NCBI GenBank assembly: GCA_916610825.1
Contig: OU744451.1
Coordinates: 13,813,905 to 13,877,904, forward strand
Direction: 5' to 3'
DNA length: 64,000 bases
Source: Haliclystus octoradiatus
Taxonomy: Eukaryota; Cnidaria; Staurozoa; Stauromedusae; Haliclystidae
The notes under the pieces are model-generated. The model ran no database searches, was not told where the DNA came from, and worked only from the letters and a program-made list of their open reading frames with translations. This document shows positions 11,315-24,226 of the stretch, one piece after another (position 1 is the stretch's first letter; every line of letters begins with the position of its first letter). Made by a program: the position numbers and the translations under genes.

Positions 11315-13240
11315 GATGTTATAAATAATACCTGCGATTTCGGATTGGTTAATAAACTCTTCTTTGGATGCTAAATCAACTGATGTCTCCTCAAACCATT
11401 TGAACTACTTTTATAGTAAACTCACTGTACGCCTACTCATTAAAATAACGAAATTATGTAGATCGATGATATCGATAAAGTCTCATATGCTATCTCTTAC
11501 ACAATCCGGAAGGTGAGTGGGTTCAGATAATTTTCAATTGCGGAAGTAATTTTATTAAGAAAATAAATCGACTGGGAGATAAGATATAGTTGATTGTTGA
11601 AAATGATAACGGTATTTATTTATTTTGTGAAAGATAAACATTTCAAAGTATCTATGACATCTCATTCGTACTAATAATAATATTGCTATTATAATTGTTT
11701 TGATGAGAAAGAGGATAATAATGTCGTTTATATATAATGAGGTCACTTTATGAAATAGAAGTCCAAAAAATTATTTTGGAATGGTGCTCAACATTTTTAA
11801 ATATGAAAATGTATAACGCCAATTTTTAATATATAAATATATATATATATATATAGAAATTATGACTCAAAGATTACGAGTTTACGAGATTACGAGGTTA
11901 CGAGTCGACTTACGAGATCTTTGAGTCATAATTTCTATATTGCTCTGCTTTTAGCATTGAGCACTCTCATTGATGCTTTGCCTCACACATTTATAATTAT
12001 ATATATATCCCAAAGCCCGCATACTACAGTATAACTATTAACGAACTGTTTATTTATGACCTTTTGAACACTCTTAAAAATGAAAACTCGAGTTGCACAA
12101 TCTCAGTTCTCGTTTTATTATCTTGCTATTAACCATATAGATTGTAGATTGTGAATTGTAATCACGGAAGTATTTTCTTGAACAATTTAAAGAAAAAACA
12201 GGTTCAGTATTAGGTGTACATAATTATAATTAGCTTCTGGTGCATCACATGCATGTCCGGGGGATAACATCAGAAGGCCTGCATGGCCAGAGAGGGGGAT
12301 TGCCACTTTGGAAAAAAAGTGAAGTACCCAAAAAGCTCCAAACATCTCAGAAAGTCCTTCAAAGTTCTTCAAATCAAATCACATCAAAAACTCTAGCTTC
12401 TTTCCAATTCAATTTAAATGAACATGATTTGTCTACATTATGTTCTGTCTATCGAAACTAAACATTTTCTTAACACAAAACATTCAATTGATCATTTAAC
12501 ATTTAATAGCAAATAAATGGCTTTATGACACATACTGTAATCACTATTCGCTAGCTTAAGTATCCAATCATTTCTGCTATTATATTGTATTAAAAATATA
12601 TCTATGACCATAATGTATATTACGGCTATTGTGTATGTAAGTAGAAGTTCATTTGAACAAGATTCTACTTTCTTTAGCCATATCAAACCTTTTGGCAAAA
12701 AAACAATCAACAACAGAATTTCAAATTTCTCTAGAAAGTCAAAATACCTAAAACATTTATAATTCTGAAATTTCAGAATCTGAAATTTTCTTCCCAAACA
12801 GTATTTTTCTCAGCTGGAATATCGACCCAAAAAGTGGTACATCCCAGCATAGTGGTCATATAGGAGTTACCCAGGGCGTTTACGAGGCTTCCTTCCAAAT
12901 GTTGATGTACTTTTGGATAAAAGATAGTAAACAGACTTTGTTGACAACCTTCTTAAGGACGATGGTTGCTAACGTTTGTGTCTACCGCTGATCAATCATG
13001 ATCTATCAACGATGTCGATATCTAGGTTGTACTCGAATTAGCCAAAACTCCTGTAAAGGGAATGTGAAGGAGCAATAAAATGTTTCCTCATAGCTAATCC
13101 ATGTTTCTTTTCTGAAAACTATATGAGGGCAGTGTCATATGACGGTGCAGGTATAAACGTTATTTACGTAGTACGCTATACTATGCTGTCAATTTCTATG
13201 CTACACATTTGACATGAAAAACTATTGGTTACAACATAAT
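11315..13240. other. Non-coding region upstream of the WAP gene
   Basis: No exon is recognised. The WAP promoter should lie just above 11314 on the minus strand, but no convincing TATA box or start site can be assigned. The stretch holds a hairpin with a repeat-filled loop (listed separately). Short frames at 12187-12797 carry no family signal. Confidence 0.45.
11853..11939. repeat. Hairpin with TACGAG-repeat loop
   Basis: Arms of about 23 bp (TATAGAAATTATGACTCAAA at the left, with its exact reverse complement ending at 11939) enclose a loop of about 40 bp made of repeated TTACGAG-type heptamers. A short (TA)n tract lies immediately to the left. The arms look perfectly complementary. Confidence 0.85.
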
Positions 13241-13245
13241 TTATT

Positions 13246-13300
13246 CATTAATCGACGTTTCGGTCACGGCTAGAGATCATTTTCGAGATAGCTAAACAAA
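13246..13300 (-). repeat. Penelope-like terminal motif, degenerate
   Basis: The minus strand reads CTCGAAAATGATC...GTGACCGAAACGTCG, similar in layout to the motif at 9659-9695. Only this short stretch is recognisable and no reverse transcriptase is seen nearby. Confidence 0.35.
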
Positions 13301-15272
13301 ATTTTACAAGTATACTTATATTTAATTCCAATGTTTTTCTGTCAGATTCCAATAATACCTATATAATTTATCCACGCGATCCGTGAAAACCATCACCGGG
13401 CTCGTGAGACGTGAAATTGATTAATTGTACGCTCATGTTTTTGTGAAAGGTAAAATTGCGATGTTGAGATGCTAGTTTTCAGCAAACTTCAACATTTTAG
13501 GAAACAATGATAAACCTGAGAATATGAATAGTTAGCTAATTGCTCAACGTTTCGTTAATTATAGTTTCAACTTGCTCTGCGTCTTAAAACAAAATAAAAA
13601 AGGGCCAATATCTGCCAATATATGGTGCAAGAGGCATTCAAGGAAAAGCACCCTTTTTGGTACCTTATCGCCACTCGATTTTTGCTCCGGCTCTCCTCTT
13701 CCCAACACAAATTATACAATTCGACAATATTTTGAAAAAAGTTCAGAACACTGAGTCATTGAAATCTGCTACCTCAAATCTCATATATCTCCCCGTTGCA
13801 GAGTATAGCTATAATGGACCGATTAACCATGATAGTGTAAAACTGTTTGATCTACTATCTTGAAAAGCAATATTTTTCGTATTGTAAGATAACGAGATAA
13901 ATCACCACCTAATTGAGATTATCGTGAAGATCAAATATAGAATTTCAGCTTCCTTACATTGATTAGTTGATTTTATCAGGATGAGCATAATCGGTTGAGT
14001 TTTGAATCCCTGTTATATGCATGGGGGATAGGGCTTGCTTGAATGATTTGTTATCAAATCATCCAGCAGTTACCACACAGACGTCAATATGTAGACTTAT
14101 ATGTATGTATGTCAACCATATACATATCATACCAGTATTGATTTTAAAGTGTAAGTAGCTAACAGGCTAATTAATCTTAATGTTTCTTAATATATACGAT
14201 GAACATGACAAAGGACTTGGATATCTTCTTAGTAATAGCCATTGCAGTGAAGTAGATGAATGAAAATATACTTAAAAGCATATGAATACGATTAAATACG
14301 GATAATAATAGTACAATGATTTTCACAATTGAATATAACTCAATTCAGTATGCTCATATTGTCTGATTGCATTTAAATGTATCAATTGGGCTCAATTAGC
14401 TTAGCAAAATTTTTTAAATGTTGTAATTTAAATTTCAAAGATTTTGGAAACAATAACTTGTATAGCCATATTTTAACAAACTCACATTATGTTTGAGACA
14501 ATCGAAACAAATAAGAAGAGAGGTTTGACTGTAAAGTTAGCAGCCATGTCCAATACTCACTGTGATCATATGCCTGTACAAATCTGCAATTTATGATTTA
14601 AGGAAAGAGTACACCACGCTTAAAGGTATTTAAGGCTTACCGGCGGCCTCTGCGCTCGAAATTCAAAATAGTGCAATTAGCACTGATTCACAACTTTACT
14701 ACGTCTATACTTGTGGCTTGATAAATGGTATTCATATTTCCACTTTGAGCCTGCAAGGCTCGATAGCCAAATCTATTTCTTTGAACCAACTAAAGAGTAT
14801 TACTATCTTCTATCTAATTTTTGAACATATATAGCATTGTTGCATGAACATCCGAGCTAATTAGCTGAAAGGCTGACACATGAGGTTTTAATTGGTATAA
14901 TTGTTTGTGACCAGTACAACCTGACCTATAGCTATGCAGCTATGTTACTGTTATATATGAAAATCATATTCAATGCATAAAAAGAGCTGTGATGTTGTAA
15001 AGGTGATAAAATTTGGCCTTGGGAAAAGTGCGCCAAGAACCCCACTTTTTCGAAGAACATATCGAATTATAAAATATTAATTAAAGCTATAAACAGTATC
15101 TATAATTATAAGCATTTGCAACGATTTGTTTAATACGTAAGTGAATGTTTCATCCCTGTATATATATACAAACAAGCTAGAGGGAACTTTGATTGGTTTA
15201 TAAAAGAAACTTTAAACCTGTAGGTACAGCTACGAAATATCAGCAACTTGTGCTACTGGCCAATTGTTTTCA
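13301..15272. other. AT-rich non-coding stretch
   Basis: No exon or transposon protein is recognised. Open frames at 13572-13863 lack family features. Confidence 0.45.
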
Positions 15273-15958
15273 CCAGAGCAATCTATTTTAAAGAGTTGGG
15301 ACACGCTTCCATGTGCCGCTATCGTCTCCTATTGGATAGATGCCATTCACGTGATCTTTTAGACGCCATTTTCTTACTTTCGGCACCAGGGTTCTTGTTC
15401 TTTTTGCACCAGGTTTCCTGTTTTAAGCGAAGTGCGCGGAAAAATACAACTTTTATCAGTGAAAGCAAACATAGGCTGTTTAATTATTAATTGTTGTGTT
15501 AATAGACAAAATATTCATCGAAATAAAAGTATTGTTTATTATTCCAACTGGGGACAAGAACTAGAAAGAAGTTGTCTTTGACTGAAAAGAATAAGCGTAA
15601 GAGTGTAAGAGATGTAGTCCATACTCCACAAACTCCTTGTCCATTTAGCAATTCCAATAGCATTGATCTGATTTACTCTCAAGCAACATGCTGATAAGAT
15701 CGATAACAAAGTATACATTGAAGTAAATTTTTATTCTTATTTTGAAAGACCAGCAGATAAATAGGGAGAATGACAACTAATAAATGGTTATATTATTCTT
15801 GTTAAACGATTGCAAACCATTTCACACAGTTCCAAAATGGCTGAAAAAACACAACATTCTCTTGCACATGCACACTGCTGTTAAAAAAGTGGTCGGGTTC
15901 TGGCCAAAAAACGAAAATGGCATGCGTGTCCCAACTCTTTTTAAATAGATGGCTCTGG
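15273..15958. mobile_element. Non-autonomous DNA transposon with about 35-bp inverted repeats
   Basis: The left end reads CCAGAGCAATCTATTTTAAA followed by GAGTTGGGACACGC. The right end is its near-exact reverse complement (GCGTGTCCCAACTC... to ...GGCTCTGG). The interior of about 620 bp holds no transposase. The ends begin CAGAG, which is compatible with hAT-type elements, but no 8-bp duplication is obvious, so the superfamily is open. Confidence 0.75.
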
Positions 15959-18110
15959 GGAAACTTTCGAGCCACTCTAATTGTTCAAAGTTCGACTCTA
16001 AAAGGAATTTTTATAATTGTTGGTGTCAAATGTCGAACTACATTTTCATCAAAGTTCCAATAGTTAGAGGCAATCTTCCGCCTCAACAATGTTTGGCAAT
16101 GTTTTCTTGGTGATATTGTTTTAATAATCGTAAAATATGGTCAAAATGGAATGATTACTATTTTCAAAATAATGTGATTTGATCTGTCTTTCATGTCAAA
16201 ATTAGGAAGCTCTTTAACGATTAAAAATCATACCATAATAAGGAGTTTCTGAATATATATCTGTTAAAATTTAGGAAATACGAATACTATTTATTAATAA
16301 ACGGTCCTCTGAACACTGCAAGCAAGTTCTTGGAAAATCATTATTAATAAAATTTATCCGACTCTGACTGCCACTTACTTTAGCTTTGCTCTCCTTGCTA
16401 TAACGATAACTCGCAAACAAGACTTTACTTGCGTGAACACCCATCTATTTTGAAAAAATTAAATAAATAAAACAAATGTCGAATGATTAACCTGGAATCG
16501 TTCAACTTTTGTATTTGGTCACTAAATAAGTATCCTTTAATGCATTTTCTCCTGGTTTTCGTGAACTGGTCGATCTATTTCGATGCTGAAATGTAGTTAA
16601 AGTAATTGTGACCCACCCGATAGTCTGTAAAGACAATTATTGACTTCGATGATGAAAGCGATCGGATGAAAATAGTTCAAACAATCTTAATGGAAAAAGT
16701 TCAGAGTTCTCTATAGTTCACAACTCACTTCAGGGGCCACAGCTCCTGCATTTGTATTAATATCTACGAGTCTAAATGAAAGCATTGTGCCAAACTAGAG
16801 ACTGTTAATCATGAAACATGGATATAACTTGGATAGATTTGGGGCGTTAGGATTATTTGAACTTATTTGCCAGCGCTATACTATATATTTATCTTGTTGG
16901 ATTATGTGTAATATATTTCTCGGATGTCAAGTTGGTAGTTTGACCATGGTTTGATTAAAATAGTGTGAGTGCCGCGAAAAAATGCAAGAAAAAAAATTGA
17001 TAAGGTGCACTTAGGCGTTTTGGTGCATCTGACGGTCAAAAATAAAATGGATTGCGAGCGTAGTGAGTCAAACTTTTTCAACTTGTGATGCTGCCAATTG
17101 GCAATTTTGGCATTATCAAATGGCATAACTCAGTATAATATAATGTCAGCACACAAAATACCCAGCCTGTCAGCTAGCTAATTGTTCAACAGCATCCATA
17201 ATAGTCATATTAAGAGTTCATAAAATATACCTGTGTTCCCTTGTTCAAACCCCCAGGGGGCCTCTAAAATCATATTTTTGTTTTATGGTTGTTAAAATTC
17301 CTATGAATCCGAATAAATGATAGAGGAATGAGTTCTCTATATCAACTATACTATAAGTATCTAATACATCATGACATGCATCTAAAAATTGTAAATTACA
17401 TTCATGAAGCCTGCCACTTTGCATTTTTTCTCGAAATTTGCATCTGTATCAATATTGTGCAGCTGTATGGACACTATCTTTCTAAATAAAAACAACTTAC
17501 CGTCTTTTATCACACTAACATTCTTTTTTGTTCATTTTGTATATGCCCCAATCGAGCACTTTTTCGTTCCATTTGTAGGGCATTCAATGTTTTCCAAAAC
17601 GAAGTTGACCAGTTTTATCAAGCTTAAATATATAAAATGTATCTATAGCATGTACTAGTTATAAAAACGTCAAAACACAAATTAAGAACACCTTGAGCCA
17701 CAGCTGATATCTAAGTGCATGTGTGTGTGATATTCTTTGGTGATATGAAAACTGCTTATTGTAATTAATGACTATAGCATTATTTTCATCATTAATTAGC
17801 AATATTTTCAGTAAATTGGCTCTGTAGATATCCATTATCGCTTGCATTAACTTACGATTATTCATCCGATAGCAAAAATTCATCGGGATCTTCATTCTGT
17901 GAACATGACATGATGTTTACATATTGATATTGATGTCATTCAATCATTAGAAGATATTTATAAACGAAATCTTCCTTTTTGAAGATCGTTAACCTTTGGT
18001 TGACACATTTATCCTCGGCAAATTATATTCGACTACTTTCGTATCAATGTTAAGCGAGCATTTTGCTCATTTTGGTTACGAACTCAACTGAAATAACACA
18101 CACACACAAT
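15959..18110. other. AT-rich non-coding stretch
   Basis: No gene or recognisable transposon protein is seen. It ends in a short (CA)n run directly before the LINE fragment at 18111. Confidence 0.45.
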
Positions 18111-19218
18111 TGTGTTTCTAATAAACATCAATGATCTATCATCCGTCATCAGCCGCTGTCAACCTTGTCAATATGCAGATGACACCCGATTGCTATTCAG
18201 TTATAATCCAAAAAATCAGAATGCACGCCATTTAGCGGAAGAGAATGTAAATTCTGACCTTGATAACATCTCCAAATGGTGAGATTCAAATTGCCTTTCA
18301 ATTAACACAGACAAAACAAAACTTTTATCCATCAGTCACAAGAAAATCACTACAAATTCCTCCCTACCTTCTCTTCGACTAAACAACAGTGAACTTGCCT
18401 ATAACTCAACTGCACGAAACCTTGGAGTTACTTTTGATAGTGAACATTCATACAAGGCTCATGTAAAACAAATGTAATCCAAACAGCAAGCTATCGTCTC
18501 TCAGCAATATCTAGTGTCCGCGATGATTTACTACCCGACAGTCTGAAAACCCACTGGACACACCAACGTTGGAACAACGTTGGTCTAAGGTTGAAATGAA
18601 CGTTGTTCCAACGTCGGTGAAACAAAAGCTTTACGTTGGATCTGCACATTGGGACAACGTACGGTAACTGACAGTGGAACAACGTTGGATACCGACATAA
18701 CTACGACGCAACCGACACAGATCCAACCCTAATCCAGCCTCAACAGTATACTAATGGTCTTACTTTCGAGCCCTCCCGGCCATAACTTGGCCACAGCGTG
18801 ACATGCGCCCGCTGCACTGAGATCATGAAAACAACAAAGTAATTTGAATAAAAATGAAATTTTATAATATGAAAATATTTATCAAAATGATTTAGTACAT
18901 GTTCAAATAAAAAATATAGGCATTAGATATAACTAGGGTAATGTTATAACATGTACAATAGTATTGTTTGTACCAAGACTGTGATGTTTCTTGAATTTAT
19001 ATATCTTTTTCTGGCTTGAATCATGTCGATATCGGATATAGACGCCAAACAGTTTGATTTGCTTCTAATTCTTCACGCGTACCATAACAGACGATTCTAA
19101 TGGATGGAAGCGATGATAATTATGATTAGTTATTTAATAAATATTGAAACGATAACCTGAAGAGGGAGGTAATAGTATTAATCATTAGAAACACTACCGC
19201 AATCGCACGGCTTCTCAC

Positions 19219-21649
19219 CTTTGACTGAAGCGAATAATATAGTCTTTCAATATCAGCATCTTGAGGAGTTATTCCCGTATTTCCACGAAATATAAGCCTA
19301 AAGGAAGTAATAATAAACAGTTTACAGCCGGCAAAATCAAGACAATGAAAATATTTATATCTAAGGAAACCGTGAGAGTTTGTAGCGATATTATTTGCCT
19401 ATATTATTTATGTGTTTGCTTCAACGAGCAATCCTGGTACCAACATTTCAAATATGACATCAATTTTCTTCTTGAAATTTGCAGATACCATAGACAATTA
19501 TAGGCCAACGTCTTCGTTATCCCATAAGATGAACAGGATAGCCTAAAAATCATGAAATATTTCGAGTACTATGAAACTAAAAAAACAGCGGCGCTATGAA
19601 TGGAGAAGACATAAAAATACTTTCAGTCAGTCAATGGAAAAACCTTTTATGTCAATGTATATATGTAGGCTACTCAGTACTGTATCTGTATTGAAACGTT
19701 AACATAAATATGTTGTAGGCTTATCGTTACTTCAAACATGCTTAAAACGTTGAAATAATATTATAATCGTAAAAATTACCTTTGAGTATTTCGTTCAATC
19801 CGAGTATGTTTCTAAAGTGTCAACATCCTCAAGAGTTATTCCAGTATTTCCACGAGTTATAAACCTAAACAGAGTAATAATAAATAGTTTCAGGCAGCAA
19901 ATCAAGACAATAAGAAAGTTCTGAATGTTTTCGATTATGTGAAACTAAAACAGCGGCGCTACCTTCTATGAACGGAAAAGAAAAAGGGGCATAGTAATAT
20001 TTATAGATAGATAGCAAAATAAACCACTAAATAACACCACAACCTATGGCTTATTACCTTTCAATAAATCCTTCGTTCCGAGAATGTTTTTAAATGCTAA
20101 CATCTTCAAGAGTTGTTCCAGTATTTTCACAAATTATAAACCTAAACAGAGTAATAATAAATAGTTTCAGGCAGCAAATCAAGACAATAAGAAAGTTCTG
20201 AATGTTTCCGATTATGTGAAACTAAATTCTAAAATATCACGAAGGTTTTCTGCGATCTGATTGGTCGAAAGAGCGTGCATGAAATCCTAGGGTAAAACAT
20301 GGCTCCGAAAACCGGGAAAAACCGCAAGCTTCAAAAAGTATGATCTGTGATAAAATACAGAATTAGTATAACTTTTTGATAACAATCCAATAAATATCTC
20401 AATAATGGCTACGAATTACAAAACGACATTTAGCTCAAGATGTTTTTATTTATCGAAAAGCGTGGTAAATGAGTTATTGGTCGTGTAACCATAGTGTAAC
20501 ATGCAAAACAAAAACATAGAATGAAAGACAATTATAGGCTATGCTGTTTCAAGGTAAACCTAAAATTTAAATAACAATTACTGCATTAATTTGCTTAAGA
20601 ACTATTGTACCACTTATATTACAGACGTTCTTGTATATGTCTTTCTTTATTCGACAAAATCTATCTTGTTGTGGGATTCTCTTCATGCTTGGTTTATGAA
20701 TTGAAATTGAATTTTAAATTGTGAATTCATGAATTGAAAATTCGCCGTCGAATGAGATTCCGACATTTGTTTTATTTTAGAAAAGGGTTACCACATGCTT
20801 GCAAATGTTTGTATTCATATTTACTAAACTCGAAAATGTTGGGAGACACTCGGGAAGCTAAAAATCACTCGCTCGGAGCTCGTGATTTTTTAGCGCTTCA
20901 CTCGCGTCTCCCAACATTTTCTCGTTTAGTAAATATGAATACAAACATGGCAAGTATGTGGTAACCCTTTAATAGCGGCGCTACCTTCTATGAACGGAAA
21001 AGAAAAAGGGGCATAGTAATATTTATAGATAGATAGCAAAATAGACCACTAAATAACACCAACAACCTATGGCTTACTACCTTTCAAGAAATCTTTCGTT
21101 CCGAGTATGTTTTTAAATGCCAACATCTTCAAGAGTTGTTCCAGTCTTTCCACGAATTATAAACCTAGAAACAAAGTAATAATAAAATAGTTTCAGACAG
21201 CAAATCAAGACAATAAGAATAGCAAAATAGACCACTAAATAACACCACAACCTATGGCTTATTACCTTTCAATAAATCGTTCGTTCCGAGTACGTTTTTA
21301 AATGCCAACATCTTCAAGAATTGTTCCAGTATTTCCACGAATTAAAAACCTACAAACAAAATAATAATAAAATAGTTTCAGTCAGCAAATCAAGACAATA
21401 AGAATAAAGATTCTTAATGTTTCAAATAATATGAAAGTAAAAACAGCGGTGCTAGCTACTATCAACGGAAAAGAAAAAGGAGCATAATATTTGTAGATAG
21501 ACAGCAAAATACACAACTAAATAACACCACAGCCTAGGGTACCCCACAACCTACGGTTTATATTACCTTTCAATAAATCGTTCGATCTGAGTATGTTTTT
21601 AAATGTCAACATCTTGAACAGTTGTTCCAGTATTTCCACGGAATATAAC
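19219..21649 (-). repeat. Six diverged copies of an exon-like unit
   Basis: Minus-strand units at 19219-19297, 19780-19864, 20058-20141, 21081-21164, 21266-21349 and 21567-21649 (79-85 bp) share the core GGAAATACTGGA..ACTCTTGA. Each is bordered by a pyrimidine-rich AG on its 5' side and GT(A/G)A on its 3' side. Only the unit at 19219-19297 is open throughout (LIFRGNTGITPQDADIERLY...); the others contain stops. Flanking intron-like sequence (for example around CAGCGGCGCTA and GAAAAGAAAAAGG) is repeated too, so whole exon-intron blocks were duplicated. I do not recognise the protein. Confidence 0.55.
20782..20972. mobile_element. Small foldback (MITE-like) hairpin
   Basis: The arms begin AAAGGGTTACCACAT and end ATGTGGTAACCCTTT. 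Each continues into TTGTATTCATATTTACTAAA and AATGTTGGGAGAC before a short GC-richer centre (GAAGCTAAAAATCACTCGCT..AGCTCGTGATTTTTTAGCGC). The arms are about 80 bp with few mismatches. It has no coding capacity and sits inside the larger inverted-repeat element. Confidence 0.8.
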
Positions 21650-23348
21650 CTAAACAAAGTGTAATAATAAAATAGTCAGCAAATCAAGACAATAAGCAGA
21701 AGGTTAATCATAAAGATAAATAACTGCTAGAAATTGCAGTAATATGATTACAATACTCATTCTAGACTATGTGTCTACCTTTGTCGCTTGACGAGCAATT
21801 CTGTAAACAATTCAAAATGACATCAATTTTCAGATACCTTATTCATAGACAAACATCTTCATTATAATTTATTCCATCAGATCAACAGTCTAATCTACAA
21901 AACATGAAGTTAGAAGTTTTGTAAATGATACTGTTTGGTTAATAAGGTGGAACTAAACCAAGGAATTTATATCATTTATGAACTTGAGTAATTTGAATTT
22001 AGAAATAAGAAATTCATGGATCATAACTTACCAAAGTTTTCAAGCCTTGCGATGTGTACACTGGATCTGCTTATAAATCTCAATTATAGAGCTACATATC
22101 TTTCAGCTAGTAATAAGTTATACGGAGTACGAAATGTGTAACTAGGAGTCCAGGATTAGTTTCTTGGCAAAAAATTCCATGTCGTAAGTTGTAGTATAGA
22201 AAGTTAAACGTGCAAGTTCGTCCGGTATCATAATCGTCACCATCCAGTTGAAGAAATAAACATAATAATTTATTTTCTTTAATACCGAGGTTATTGTGTA
22301 GTGCTCGATCTTTTTACCAGTTTTAAATAACTTGAAATTTAATTCTAAATTCAGTGCAGTGAAAATTATATTTTTTTCCATCTGACAATAATAACCGTCG
22401 AAGCAAGAAAAGCAAAAAGATTTGAAAACGCTACAATGATAGAGGCTACATTCTGATTGGTCTAATAGGTGATGTCTCGCTTGTATGTTTCGCGCCGACG
22501 GAAGCCCTATTTCGTCATCGGATCATGTCAATCAAACAGCGCCAGAGACAGCGCGAAGGATTGGATTAAAGTTGCTGTCCAACTCAGATCCAACATATGG
22601 GGTTAAATTTTATTTTCTGTCGTAAACCAACTTAAAACCAACATATAACATTTTCAACCAACGCGTATCCAACTGACCAACGTTGGATCAACGTTGATCC
22701 AATGTCGGTGTGTCCAGTGGGAAACATCATAGAGACAATGGTAATCACGCCTTCTCTGTATGCTCTCCCAGTATGGAGCTCATGCTCTCCCACGCTTCGC
22801 AATCAAGTACAGCGAGCAATTATAAATCGTTCCGCAAAGGTTGTACCTGGCAAAAGAAAATTCTCTCAAATGGATAACAGTTTACAAATGTTAAATTGGC
22901 CCACACTTGAGCAACAGATAAAAATACAAACCATCACTACCGCCAAATTGGCATCTGAAGGCAAGTTAGGATGCAATCTCCAAGACTACTTCATTCCATC
23001 AAACCATCACTACAATACCAAAACATCCAACGCCTACTCACTTCCAAAAATTACAACTGATCGTGGAAAACGTAGTTTCAGATTTACTGGACTTTACTAC
23101 TATAATATGTACATAGAAAAACAGAACATGGAATAACATCTTTTCAAAAAATTTATAAACACAAAAGTATTAGAAACAATATAAATAAAATTAAAATTAA
23201 ATTTATTTGAAGTCAAATCAAAAACCAAGAGGTAGTAATTTTTTGTTGTTGTAAAGTTATTATAATTAATCATGTTGTGTTTAGAAATTTAAATTGTATT
23301 AGCTTATATGTCTCTAATAAACTGCATTCATTTCAATTCAATTCAATT

Positions 23349-24226
23349 CACACACACACACACACACACACACGTATCTGATGGCATGCTGATGTAACCA
23401 CGTTTGGTGATCCTTGTCAGTTTGATGCTTCTCATTGTTAATACCAGTCCCTAACGAATATAAAGCGGGAATTCTATTGAATTGGATTTGTTTATCCCAC
23501 CTTAGAACAATGATCTTCTAGACTTCGAAGGGGATGATAATGCCGTGCTACAATTTCACAAATAAGATTAGACATACAATTTATACAAATCATGCTCTAT
23601 ACACGTTAAATTAATGGCGGATTCTATTTCCACGCGAATAAGGTGTGGAAATAGCCAGAATGCAGTAATAGGCTATTTCCACGCTTGTAAAGGAATGTTT
23701 AGTGGCAGTGTTGATGACACTTCACCTTTTTCCGCATTCCATGAGTGGCGTGGAAATAAGACTAGTTTTAATTAATGGCGTTAACGTAATGAATGGTGTG
23801 GAAATAAGAATATAGCGTTAACGTAATGAATGATGTGGAAATAAGAATTATTGTGTTTTTAACATGGCTTTAATGGGTTTCATATAGTTAACGTAAGAAA
23901 TAGCGTGGATATAAGACTTCAGTAGTACTAAATATAAACTGTATACTTTTGACTCATGGTTACGTAAGTGACCTTGAGTCTATCCTGTCATGGTGGAAAC
24001 GTTTTCATTTCATTTCATTTTTGACTAAATCTATTGTTCTTTTGAAATAACGTTCGTTATGAATGATATGTTTGTAAAATAGAATAAAAGTTCATCATTA
24101 ACACTAAGGCATTGTAAAAAGTATAACATTTTATTTTAGTAAGAAATAATCAATGTTTATCAATTAAAGTTATCTATCTATGCTTGTGCAGACTATGCAG
24201 TCAAAATGTATATATATATATTTCAA
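23349..24226. other. (CA)n tract and short repeats around a TTTCCAC motif
   Basis: A CA-dinucleotide run occupies about 23349-23373. At 23620-23920 the word GTGGAAATA recurs with GCGTTAACGTAATGAATG, partly as direct repeats (about 23770-23845) and partly as an inverted pair (TATTTCCACGC / GTGGAAATAG, about 23628-23692). No gene is seen. The sequence at about 23940-24226 lies just beyond the end of the gypsy reading frame and shows no recognisable LTR. Confidence 0.6.

Larger units (their letters stand above)
18550..22721. mobile_element. 4.17-kb terminal-inverted-repeat element inserted in a LINE
   Basis: The ends are CCCACTGGACACACC at the left and GGTGTGTCCAGTGGG at the right. Both subterminal regions (about 170 bp) are crowded with ACGTTGG/CCAACGT words in both orientations. 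Comparison with the interrupted LINE frame shows a 2-bp AA duplication. No transposase is recognised inside. The interior has repeated exon-like units on the minus strand and a small foldback. A 2-bp duplication excludes typical hAT or P elements. An ISL2EU-like origin is possible but is my inference only. Confidence 0.75.
18111..23348 (+). mobile_element. L2-like LINE copy, split by a DNA element
   Basis: The two halves are 18111-18549 and 22722-23348. The first encodes the RT palm (QYADDTRLLFSYNP, then ...NLGVTFDSEHSYKAHVKQ). The second encodes the C-terminus (MVITPSLYALPVWSS, LEQQIKIQTITTAKLASEGK, GKRSFRFTG). Removing the insert and one copy of its 2-bp duplication restores a continuous reading frame across DSLK/NIIET. 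The 3' end is a (TTCAA)n-type tail at about 23329-23348. CA repeats on both sides suggest insertion into a (CA)n tract. The copy is 5'-truncated and contains stops (for example after NISKW and KQM). Confidence 0.85.

Noticed and set aside
22142..22381. 79-codon minus frame as a transposase N-terminus
   Set aside because: It has no DDE or zinc-finger motif, only AT-driven Ile/Phe/Tyr/Lys-rich sequence.
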